DNA of 11,371 nt from Aliicoccus persicus_A (GTDB lineage: Bacteria > Bacillota > Bacilli > Staphylococcales > Salinicoccaceae). Each line of letters begins with the position of its first letter. The first letter of the stretch is position 1. The notes below the pieces were generated by a model. The model saw nothing but the letters and a program-made list of their open reading frames with translations, was not told the origin of the DNA and ran no database searches. The stretch spans positions 1 through 11,371 of the forward strand of contig DYYI01000056.1 in NCBI GenBank assembly GCA_020741755.1, in the 5' to 3' direction. The translations under genes and the position numbers were made by a program. Positions 5,991-11,371 of this stretch are shown one piece after another.

Positions 5991-6026
5991 TAAAGTAGGT
6001 ACCTTTTACTTTATGGTTATACTTTA
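5991..6026. repeat. Three copies of heptamer TACTTTA in the divergent intergenic region
   Basis: TAAAGTA at 5991-5997 and TACTTTA at 6007-6013 form a perfect 7-bp inverted repeat with 9 bp between; a third copy in direct orientation is at 6020-6026, 13 bp after the second. The region is AT-rich, so chance is possible. The cluster lies between the promoter of the DUF2975 operon and the kinase gene. Confidence 0.45.
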
Positions 6027-6060
6027 ACACCTCAATTTATGAATTGCAACAATTATTTAA

Positions 6061-6090
6061 TGTTTATCATTAATTAATTTATGTTAAACA
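6061..6090. promoter_or_regulatory. 30-bp near-perfect palindrome, candidate operator
   Basis: The 30 bases pair with their own reverse complement at 13 of 15 positions, with end arms TGTTTA and TAAACA and the centre AATTAATT. It ends 3 bp before a possible -35 box (TTGTCT at 6093) of the kinase gene. Symmetry suggests a binding site for a dimeric regulator; with no G/C-rich stem or T-tract it is a poor terminator. It matches no operator consensus that I recognise. Confidence 0.5.
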
Positions 6091-6092
6091 GA

Positions 6093-6139
6093 TTGTCTTA
6101 GCCTTGAACTATCCATTTATAATTGAATCATGCTATATT
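6093..6139 (+). promoter_or_regulatory. Candidate promoters of the UbiB-like kinase gene
   Basis: Two overlapping options are seen. TTGTCT (6093-6098) and TATAAT (6118-6123) are 19 bp apart. Further down, TGCTATATT supplies an extended -10 (TATATT at 6134-6139) without a -35 box. Either gives a leader of roughly 40-60 nt to the ATG at 6186. Confidence 0.35.
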
Positions 6140-6185
6140 AAAACAAAATAAACTTCACGAAAAAGAACAGAATAGAGGCGAACTT

Positions 6186-8195
6186 ATGATCTATCCTTTC
6201 ATCATTTTCATCGCGTTAAATGTTCTACTGATTCTCTGGTATAGACGCCACAACACAATGCTCACAACGTGGATAAAATCACTCGTCATCAGTACGGTGA
6301 CCACACTCGTTATCACTGTAAGTATTGAACTCAATTTTGGAAATGTCATCGCAGTCGCATTCTTTTTTTCTGTTATTCTCGCAACTCTACTCAATTACAA
6401 TCGGCACATCTTAAAAATTGTGATTTCAACTGTGATTTCAACAGCACTGATTACAGCGATACTTCATTACTCATACTTTGTACATATCAGTGACCCTGTT
6501 GGGAACACTGAACTCACGCGTGTATTGTTCTTGTATTTCCCTATATTAATCATCATCTATGCGATTTACTTATTCATATTGTTCAATGTATTTAATGTAC
6601 CGCTTGTGAATTCAAGAAATCCGATTCATGATCTTTCGATACGCATCCGTATGATGATACGATTCTTTCAAGTGATTATGCTCGTTGTTCGCCACGGTCT
6701 GTATCGTTCGGCAAAAGACAGGGACCATACGCTACCCACTTCGCTTGCAGCTTTGTTTGAGTCTCTTGGTGGCGTGTATATTAAGTTCGGACAGTTGTTA
6801 TCGACAAGGAAGGATATTTTCCCAGCCAATTATATCGATGCCCTTCAATCGTTGACGGATAATGTAAAACCTCTCGCAGATAAAGAGCTTGCCCAAATCA
6901 TTAAAAGTTCAAATTTGGACCAATCGCTCAAGGACTTTAACTATGAACCGCTCGCAGCCGCGTCCATTGGCCAAGTGCATGTCGCAACGCACAAAGACTC
7001 AGACGAACCGGTCATTATTAAAGTGTTGCGACCGGATATTACACAAAAAATTGAAGTAGATTTGAGGTTACTTATCGAGCTATGTAAATGGTTGAGTAAT
7101 CAGTCAGAAATGTTTGCGCGACTTGGCCTAGTCAATTTAGCAGAAGGATTCAGAGATAATTTGCTAGAAGAGACTGACTTTGAAATTGAAGCGATGAACA
7201 CAGAGGCATTACGCACAAAAATGATTGATGCAAATCAAAGCATAAACGCACCAAAAGTGTATCGTCACCTTTCGTCAAAAAGCATTCTCGTCATTGAAAA
7301 AATTGAAGGCACAAGTATTAACAAAACAGCGTTGACAGATACAAAAGCAGAGTCACTTAGTCACACGTTGATGCAAGCATTGCTCGAACAAATTATGATC
7401 ATCGGGATTTATCATGCGGATCCACATCCGGGTAATATACTGATTACAAAAGATAAAACACCGACATTCATTGACTTTGGGTCTGTTGGATATTTGACGG
7501 ACGTTGAGAAAAACGGACTGATTCTTTTCATAGTCGGATATCATCGTAAAAATAGTTCTCTCATGACCCAAGGACTCATTCGCATGTCGACAGAAAGTGA
7601 TGTTGATGAGGTTTCATTACAAGAATCAATGAAACGCATGCTCTACATTGGAGAGCTGAGTGATGACCCCACTGTGACGCTCATTAAAGAAGTGATGCAA
7701 ATGATAGGGTCACATGGACTGAGTTTGTCACCGACAGTGGCCGGTGCCTTTAGAGCGATTATTACACTCGATGGTACGCTAGGGACAATCAACCCAGCAT
7801 ATCGCCTTACTGTCGAAGCGAAGAAATTTGCTGAGAACATGAATCTCAATACAATCGTTGAAGAATATATTCTCGGTATGCGTGAGAAAGCTGAAAGTCG
7901 ACTTCTTTCGTTTGATATTAGTCAGTTGAACATTGACACCATCACAAAGAGCATGACGAGAGAGTTTGCACAAATCCAAAGTAGTACTGAGGACCGTAAA
8001 GATGCGCGTCACATGAGTGTTATTACCCTCGCTTTCGGAATGTTAAGTCTCATCCTAACACTTGTTGGGTATAGTATAGAAAGTGAGATTAATACGTTCC
8101 TGACGACACCGATTGGTGTGGGTGGACTGGGGATGAGCTTGATGATCATCGTTAAATTGATGCTCGATAATAGCATTAAGATGCTTTCTGAATAA
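6186..8195 (+). CDS. ABC1/UbiB (AarF/ADCK) family atypical kinase with membrane-embedded N-terminus
   Basis: A 669-residue protein of the UbiB/ABC1 atypical kinase-like family. Hallmarks in order: KFGQ (K200-Q203, the family's KxGQ motif), Ala-rich loop LAAASIGQ (256-263) replacing the normal P-loop, catalytic-type lysine K279 in VIIKVLRP, ETDFEIEA (329-336), HADPHPGN (410-417) and the metal-binding DFG at 430-432. The C-terminus has two hydrophobic helices (612-630 and 642-658), as in other members. Unusual is the first ~140 residues: four or five hydrophobic segments (about 3-18, 31-48, 54-70, 76-96, 112-138). The frame is open from a TTG at 6123, but AGAGG 7 nt before the ATG at 6186 decides the start. 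Members support ubiquinone or other prenyl-lipid metabolism; Bacillota of this type use menaquinone, so the role here is undefined. Confidence 0.92.
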   Translation: MIYPFIIFIALNVLLILWYRRHNTMLTTWIKSLVISTVTTLVITVSIELNFGNVIAVAFFFSVILATLLNYNRHILKIVISTVISTALITAILHYSYFVHISDPVGNTELTRVLFLYFPILIIIYAIYLFILFNVFNVPLVNSRNPIHDLSIRIRMMIRFFQVIMLVVRHGLYRSAKDRDHTLPTSLAALFESLGGVYIKFGQLLSTRKDIFPANYIDALQSLTDNVKPLADKELAQIIKSSNLDQSLKDFNYEPLAAASIGQVHVATHKDSDEPVIIKVLRPDITQKIEVDLRLLIELCKWLSNQSEMFARLGLVNLAEGFRDNLLEETDFEIEAMNTEALRTKMIDANQSINAPKVYRHLSSKSILVIEKIEGTSINKTALTDTKAESLSHTLMQALLEQIMIIGIYHADPHPGNILITKDKTPTFIDFGSVGYLTDVEKNGLILFIVGYHRKNSSLMTQGLIRMSTESDVDEVSLQESMKRMLYIGELSDDPTVTLIKEVMQMIGSHGLSLSPTVAGAFRAIITLDGTLGTINPAYRLTVEAKKFAENMNLNTIVEEYILGMREKAESRLLSFDISQLNIDTITKSMTREFAQIQSSTEDRKDARHMSVITLAFGMLSLILTLVGYSIESEINTFLTTPIGVGGLGMSLMIIVKLMLDNSIKMLSE

Positions 8196-8201
8196 TGCAT
8201 T

Positions 8202-8230
8202 TTGTTAACACTTTCACAACAATTTATTAT
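8202..8230 (+). promoter_or_regulatory. Candidate promoter of the small membrane protein gene
   Basis: TTGTTA (8202-8207) and TATTAT (8225-8230) are separated by exactly 17 bp. This predicts transcription from about 8237 with a leader near 60 nt, and suggests the next gene can be expressed independently of the kinase gene. No terminator is seen after the kinase stop, so read-through is also possible. Confidence 0.5.
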
Positions 8231-8295
8231 AGAATAAGCATCTGACGCGGTTTTATTCCTCTAGACGTTAAGGGTTTGTCACACGAAGGGGTGTC

Positions 8296-8679
8296 ATGTT
8301 GAAAATTACGAATAACAAAGAATTAGGAAAAGCATTAAAAAATAAAGAAGAGTCGATTCTCATCGAAGGGGATCTAGCCAATAAAGTCATCCGAATTAAG
8401 GCGACTGGGAAACTGGCGTGGGGGATTACGATTGCAGCGATTACAACTTCAGTTGCAGCGATCTTACTGAAAACGACAAGCGGTGGATTAGCTACACCAA
8501 TCACGTCTGCAGCTATTTTTACATCCGCTCCAGCTGCAATTGCTGTACTGGGACCAACTGCAGCAAAATCAGCAATACTCATCGCAATTGCTGGTGGTGG
8601 CGTTGGTGTGTTGCACACACTGAGAAAATATAAAATTGTTGAACAAGGTGCTGCGCTCCTCAAATTAAAAAAGCAATAA
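8296..8679 (+). CDS. Small Ala/Gly-rich membrane protein of unknown function
   Basis: A 127-residue protein I cannot assign to a characterised family. The first ~38 residues are polar and alternate charged with hydrophobic residues (KALKNKEESILIEGDLANKVIRIKAT), consistent with short beta strands. Then come a hydrophobic helix (about 39-58), a Thr/Ser/Ala-rich stretch, and a second long Ala/Gly-rich hydrophobic segment (about 71-106) containing IAIAGGGVGVL, which looks like a glycine zipper. The end is basic (LRKYKIV...LKLKKQ). There is no signal peptide. AGGGG lies 5 nt before the ATG; the preceding gene is the UbiB-like kinase 100 bp upstream, and a strong terminator follows. Coding is supported by the start site, terminator and sensible composition; the opposite-strand frame over the same bases is longer but lacks these. 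A membrane or pore-like role is only a guess. Confidence 0.82.
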   Translation: MLKITNNKELGKALKNKEESILIEGDLANKVIRIKATGKLAWGITIAAITTSVAAILLKTTSGGLATPITSAAIFTSAPAAIAVLGPTAAKSAILIAIAGGGVGVLHTLRKYKIVEQGAALLKLKKQ

Positions 8680-8682
8680 ACG

Positions 8683-8734
8683 AAAAGAACCGAACATCTA
8701 CTGACATCACGCTTAGTAGATTTCGGTTCTTTTT
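8683..8734. terminator. Bidirectional intrinsic terminator between convergent genes
   Basis: Arms aaaagaaccgaacatctac (8683-8701) and gtagatttcggttctttt (8716-8733) pair over 18 bp with a single bulged base and a 14-nt loop, with A and T runs at the outer ends. It serves the plus-strand small membrane protein gene and the minus-strand TauE gene. Confidence 0.93.
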
Positions 8735-8742
8735 ATCTTGTG

Positions 8743-9456
8743 TTAAAACAGCATCAAATATAATCCCGAGCCGATCAAAATGATATACGTAATGATGAAA
8801 AACAATCGTTGTTTCATTCGTTTAAATAAAAACTGCCCGACAAAAACACCGACAATGAGTGCAGGTAGTGCGTAAAGTGAATCAAGCCAAATTGCGATTT
8901 CAGTTCCGCCGAAAGCCACTTGCATACATAAACTGATGGTATATATGAATAAGTAATAAGCTAACGTCGTACTTCGCAATGTTTTTGCACCCATTTGACT
9001 GCCTGAAAAATACAGTAACAGCGGTGGCCCCGGCACACCGATACTTGTTGTTAATGCCCCTGATATTCCACCAGAAGTGAAATCCTTCCCAATCGAGCGA
9101 TTAATTTTAACCTTAAAAATGATTAGCACCGTAGCGAGTAAAATAATCAATCCAACAGAGAACTTGAGCCAATCGATATTTAAATAAAGGTAGACGAAGA
9201 TACCCACAACTATACCGGGAAAACTTCCGATGATTAACCGCTTCAATAACTTCGTATCTACTTCATTACGGATTTTGTATATCATGAGTGCGGAGAGCAC
9301 GATCGATAATATAATATTTATTTGAATCGCAGTGTGCGGCGGATAGACTATCATCAGTATCGGCGTACCAATCATCGAAAATCCATAACCCGTACTTGCT
9401 TGTAGACTTGCTGCAAGCAACACGATTGTGAGTAATATAAGTATGTCAGTGGGCAC
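8743..9456 (-). CDS. TauE/SafE (DUF81) family permease
   Basis: A 237-residue membrane protein with about seven or eight helices, of the TauE/SafE family of putative exporters of sulfur-containing or organic anions. The two internally repeated family signatures are QASTGYGFSMIGTPIL (19-34) and GALTTSIGVPGPPLLLYF (133-150). The length is close to the usual 240-270. The frame is open to an ATG at 9501, but GAGGTGG lies 5 nt before a GTG at 9456 (complement 9462-9468), giving the standard start MPTDILILL. The upstream ATG would place extra polar residues before helix 1 and fall inside a leader hairpin. The gene has its own near-consensus promoter and a structured leader, so it is likely expressed alone. 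The substrate cannot be deduced. Confidence 0.9.
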   Translation of the reverse strand: MPTDILILLTIVLLAASLQASTGYGFSMIGTPILMIVYPPHTAIQINIILSIVLSALMIYKIRNEVDTKLLKRLIIGSFPGIVVGIFVYLYLNIDWLKFSVGLIILLATVLIIFKVKINRSIGKDFTSGGISGALTTSIGVPGPPLLLYFSGSQMGAKTLRSTTLAYYLFIYTISLCMQVAFGGTEIAIWLDSLYALPALIVGVFVGQFLFKRMKQRLFFIITYIILIGSGLYLMLF

Positions 9457-9461
9457 TTTAT

Positions 9462-9468
9462 CCACCTC
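9462..9468 (-). promoter_or_regulatory. Ribosome binding site deciding the GTG start of TauE/SafE
   Basis: GAGGTGG on the minus strand is 5 nt before the GTG at 9456. No comparable site precedes the in-frame ATG at 9501. Confidence 0.8.
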
Positions 9469-9470
9469 AC

Positions 9471-9530
9471 TTTCTTCGAAAAATGCTTGAGAAGAATACA
9501 AGCCGAGGTATGCATCAGCATGCCCCGGCT
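9471..9530 (-). promoter_or_regulatory. Structured leader of the TauE/SafE gene (two hairpins)
   Basis: On the minus strand a first hairpin pairs AGCCG-GG-ATGC type arms (9530-9501): 12 bp including one wobble, one A/C mismatch and a 4-nt loop. A second, weaker one pairs TTCTTC with GAAGAA just upstream of the ribosome binding site. The first lacks a proper T-tract, so it may be a weak terminator, an RNA-stability element or part of a regulatory leader. It fits no riboswitch class that I recognise. Confidence 0.5.
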
Positions 9531-9566
9531 ATTTATACACCATTTCAGACTTTTCCATTGGTCATC

Positions 9567-9595
9567 ATCGTATGATAGTCACCACAGTTTGTCAA
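9567..9595 (-). promoter_or_regulatory. Promoter of the TauE/SafE gene
   Basis: On the minus strand a perfect TTGACA -35 box (9595-9590) is followed after 17 bp by TACGAT (9572-9567). Transcription should begin near 9560, leaving a leader of about 100 nt that contains the hairpins described at 9471-9530. The promoter sits just after the stop of the upstream EamA gene. Confidence 0.75.
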
Positions 9596-9618
9596 TTTGG
9601 GTGAATATGTCTTAACCC

Positions 9619-10539
9619 CTATTTCAAGTATCTCCGTCGCTGCCTCATATATATCCTCTCAATATATCCCGTACCAAACATGACACCAAGCACGATAAAG
9701 ACAAAGCCGAACAGCTGCGATACGTAAATACTTTCACCTAAGAATAAAACTGAAAAAATTACACCAAAAAATGGAATGAAGTTGTTAAATATGACCGTCT
9801 GACTCGCACCGATCATCTGTATACCTGAGTTAAAAATAATATAACCCGCACCTGTCGAGACTACGCCTGATAAGAAGAATACAACGTATATCCACCAAGG
9901 CGCATCTAACATGCCACCAAGTCCACCAGGTTCAAAGATGAAACTGATGATGAACAAACCAAGTGCACCTGCGAACATCATCACGATCGTCACTTGCTTA
10001 GAATCAACATTCTCCGTTGCCTTTTTTACAAAGATAAAACTGACAGCTTGTGCCAGCATCGCTAAAAATATTATAAACTCCCCGAAAGATAACGAGAATC
10101 CATCTAATCCACTACTCTGAATGAAGAATACACCGATAATTGCAAGTACAAAACCGATCCCTCGCATCATTGTCATGAGTTCACCTAAGAACAACAATCC
10201 GAACAATGCAGTCGTAATAGGCACAAGTGCTAAAATTAAAGCCGTTGTCGATGCATCAACCATCGTCAACCCGTATGCCATAAATAAATGGTGTAGCGTG
10301 ACACCGAATAATGCACCCAGTAATGTATAGTAAAAAGCCTTACGACTCATCCGTTCAAATTGTCTCATAACCAAGACAATTAAAAACGCAGTCACCCCTG
10401 CAAGCAAAATCCTAAAACCCGTCATCGTTAGTGGTGGTAAATTTTCGACGAGCACCTTTAGCATGACGACGTTCAGTCCCCACATAATGGTTACTGAAAA
10501 CACCATGACATAAATGAGCCATGCTTTTTTCTGTTCCAT
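9619..10539 (-). CDS. EamA/DMT family transporter (RhaT-type)
   Basis: A 306-residue cytoplasmic membrane protein with ten predicted helices made of two EamA repeats. Each repeat ends in the family pattern: AYGLTMVDASTTALILALVPITTALFGLLFLGE closes the fourth and fifth helices of repeat one, and the matching GIQMIGASQTV...PFFGVIFSVLFLGE closes repeat two. The C-terminus is strongly basic (MRQRRRYLK), consistent with a cytoplasmic tail. Such proteins export or import metabolites such as amino acids, nucleosides or drugs; the substrate is unknown. The start at 10539 is supported by GGAGG 6 nt upstream (complement 10546-10550), so 17 codons open further upstream are left out. No clear terminator follows; the TauE promoter begins only about 25 bp beyond the stop. 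Confidence 0.91.
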   Translation of the reverse strand: MEQKKAWLIYVMVFSVTIMWGLNVVMLKVLVENLPPLTMTGFRILLAGVTAFLIVLVMRQFERMSRKAFYYTLLGALFGVTLHHLFMAYGLTMVDASTTALILALVPITTALFGLLFLGELMTMMRGIGFVLAIIGVFFIQSSGLDGFSLSFGEFIIFLAMLAQAVSFIFVKKATENVDSKQVTIVMMFAGALGLFIISFIFEPGGLGGMLDAPWWIYVVFFLSGVVSTGAGYIIFNSGIQMIGASQTVIFNNFIPFFGVIFSVLFLGESIYVSQLFGFVFIVLGVMFGTGYIERIYMRQRRRYLK

Positions 10540-10585
10540 AGCACGCCTCCATAAATATGTAATGTTCTTTTTATCCGATGCTAAA

Positions 10586-10594
10586 ATCATATCA
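10586..10594 (-). promoter_or_regulatory. Extended -10 promoter of the EamA transporter gene
   Basis: On the minus strand TGATATGAT offers a TATGAT box (10591-10586) with an upstream TG. No convincing -35 box is at the right distance. The leader would be about 40 nt. Confidence 0.42.
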
Positions 10595-10658
10595 TTTTAT
10601 TTCAAAATAAAGTTGCAATTGACTCTATATTGAAGGCTGAAAAATTTGGCTTAAAACC

Positions 10659-10686
10659 TTGAAGCTGAATATCAATACATTATACT
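10659..10686 (+). promoter_or_regulatory. Promoter of the solute-binding protein gene
   Basis: TTGAAG (10659-10664) and TATACT (10681-10686) are 16 bp apart. A small inverted repeat, atact/agtat at 10682-10696, overlaps the -10 box, and the heptamer TACTTTA occurs at 10683 and 10714. Transcription would start near 10693, about 50 nt before the TTG start codon. Confidence 0.6.
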
Positions 10687-10745
10687 TTATGAGTATTCCA
10701 AAAATAGGTTAATTACTTTATACTTGCTACTAGGAGCTGATTACA

Positions 10746-11371
10746 TTGAAAAAAGGTTTAAAACTATTAACCCTTGCAACAGCAAGTTTTCTTGCACTAT
10801 CAGGTATCACAGATTCTGACACTACATACGCTCAGGAAGAAAACGAAGGTAACTTAGTCATCGGGATGAACTCAGAGATGGTTTCTCTTGATGTTCACGG
10901 ATCTAACGATAACTCTTCTGCACAAATTCGTAGAAATGTTTATGAGCCACTTATTAATTTTGACACGGAAATGAACCTTGTCCCTTCTCTAGCTACTGAA
11001 TGGGAACAAACGGATGAAAACACTTGGAACTTTAAGTTACGTGAAGGTGTTACTTTCCATGAAGGTAGTGAGTTTACAGCTGAAGATGTTAAAGCTACTT
11101 TTGACAGAGTCAGAGATCCTGCACTTGGTTCGGAGGTTTTATTCTTATTCGAAATGATTGATGAGGTTGAAATTGTAAGCGATTACGAAGTGAACTTCAT
11201 CACTGAATTCCCATTTGCACCGCTTCAAAACCACTTAGCACATGGTTCTTCGGGCATCATGAGCAAGGAAATCATCGATTCTGATTATCAGAACGCCATT
11301 GACCAAGCTGGAGTCGATGTAACCTTAGAAGAATACTATGAACTGAGAGAAGTTGGTGGCGATGAATTCCA
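10746..11371 (+). CDS. Peptide-type ABC transporter substrate-binding protein (SBP_bac_5), 5' part only
   Basis: The first 208 codons of an extracellular solute-binding protein of family 5 (oligopeptide, dipeptide, nickel or glutathione binding type); the rest is beyond the window. It starts with TTG, with AGGAG 9 nt upstream (10732-10736). An N-terminal signal peptide runs from KKGLKLL through the hydrophobic stretch LATASFLALSGI. Mature-domain landmarks are LVIGMNSEMVSLDVHGSNDNSSAQ, VYEPLINFDTEMNLVPSLATEWE and LREGVTFHEGSEFTAEDVKATFDR, all typical of the OppA/DppA family. Where the lipobox cysteine is expected (LSGC) the codon is ATC, isoleucine, and there is no cysteine in the visible part. 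A possible signal peptidase I site is TYA before QEE. The remaining ABC subunits would be expected to the right. Confidence 0.92.
   Translation, partial: MKKGLKLLTLATASFLALSGITDSDTTYAQEENEGNLVIGMNSEMVSLDVHGSNDNSSAQIRRNVYEPLINFDTEMNLVPSLATEWEQTDENTWNFKLREGVTFHEGSEFTAEDVKATFDRVRDPALGSEVLFLFEMIDEVEIVSDYEVNFITEFPFAPLQNHLAHGSSGIMSKEIIDSDYQNAIDQAGVDVTLEEYYELREVGGDEF

Noticed and set aside
6061..6090. Fur, PerR or Zur box in the palindrome
   Set aside because: The half-sites do not match the known 7-1-7 consensus patterns (TGATAAT, TTATAAT, TCGTAAT types) around a central base; left as an unassigned palindrome.
6123..6185. TTG-initiated N-terminal extension of the UbiB-like protein
   Set aside because: The extra 21 residues are polar, the TTG has no ribosome binding site and it overlaps a possible -10 box; the ATG at 6186 has AGAGG at a good distance.
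8268..8663. Minus-strand frame of 131 codons opposite the small membrane protein gene
   Set aside because: It is slightly longer than the plus-strand frame but has no ribosome binding site, whereas the plus frame has AGGGG before its ATG, a promoter with 17-bp spacing and a fitting terminator.
9471..9530. T-box or known riboswitch before TauE/SafE
   Set aside because: No T-box sequence (GGGTGGNACC type), SAM, preQ1 or other conserved core was recognised; described only as a structured leader.
9911..10330. Two adjacent plus-strand frames opposite the EamA gene
   Set aside because: Both are antisense shadows of a clear two-repeat transporter and have no sensible protein features.

Overview
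The window looks like a chromosomal segment of a low-to-mid-GC member of the Bacillota, order Bacillales, probably from the Staphylococcaceae side. The grounds are: strong GGAGG-type ribosome binding sites, TTG and GTG starts, a ykkC/guanidine-I riboswitch in front of a ykkC-ykkD pair, and several genes whose closest look-alikes, from memory, are Bacillus subtilis proteins (YvbK, YkkC/YkkD, YxlE/F/G, YozG/YoaS). The lineage is inferred, because there is no rRNA or other marker gene. No tRNA, rRNA, insertion sequence, phage gene or CRISPR array is visible.

Left edge (1-318): six head-to-tail copies of a 41-bp unit run in from outside the window, followed by a strong bidirectional terminator. 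Minus-strand block (319-5886), in order of transcription from right to left: a DUF2975 membrane protein and its XRE regulator (YoaS/YozG type), ending in a strong terminator; then a tightly packed operon of a PLDc_N small membrane protein, an ABC ATPase, an ABC-2 permease (YxlE-F-G type) and an MFS transporter. A guanidine-I riboswitch follows with its own promoter, whose -35 box overlaps the MFS stop codon. It controls the two-subunit SMR guanidinium exporter (ykkC-ykkD). A GNAT acetyltransferase with its own extended -10 promoter closes the block.

Middle (5887-8682): a divergent, AT-rich intergenic region carries a 30-bp near-perfect palindrome. It leads rightwards into an ABC1/UbiB-type atypical kinase with an unusual membrane-embedded N-terminal region, then a small Ala/Gly-rich membrane protein of unknown function.

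Right part (8683-11371): a shared bidirectional terminator, a TauE/SafE permease with a structured leader and a near-consensus promoter, and an EamA/DMT transporter, both on the minus strand. Divergent from these is the 5' part of a peptide-type ABC solute-binding protein (SBP_bac_5), cut by the window edge; its signal peptide lacks the lipobox cysteine.

Overall this is a transport-rich housekeeping or accessory region: seven of the fourteen protein-coding genes are transporter subunits or permeases, and an eighth is the solute-binding protein. The best-understood unit is guanidine sensing and export. The least explained items are the 41-bp tandem array, the small membrane protein at 8296-8679, the 30-bp palindrome and the TauE leader. 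No clearly new multi-gene defence or biosynthetic system is apparent.
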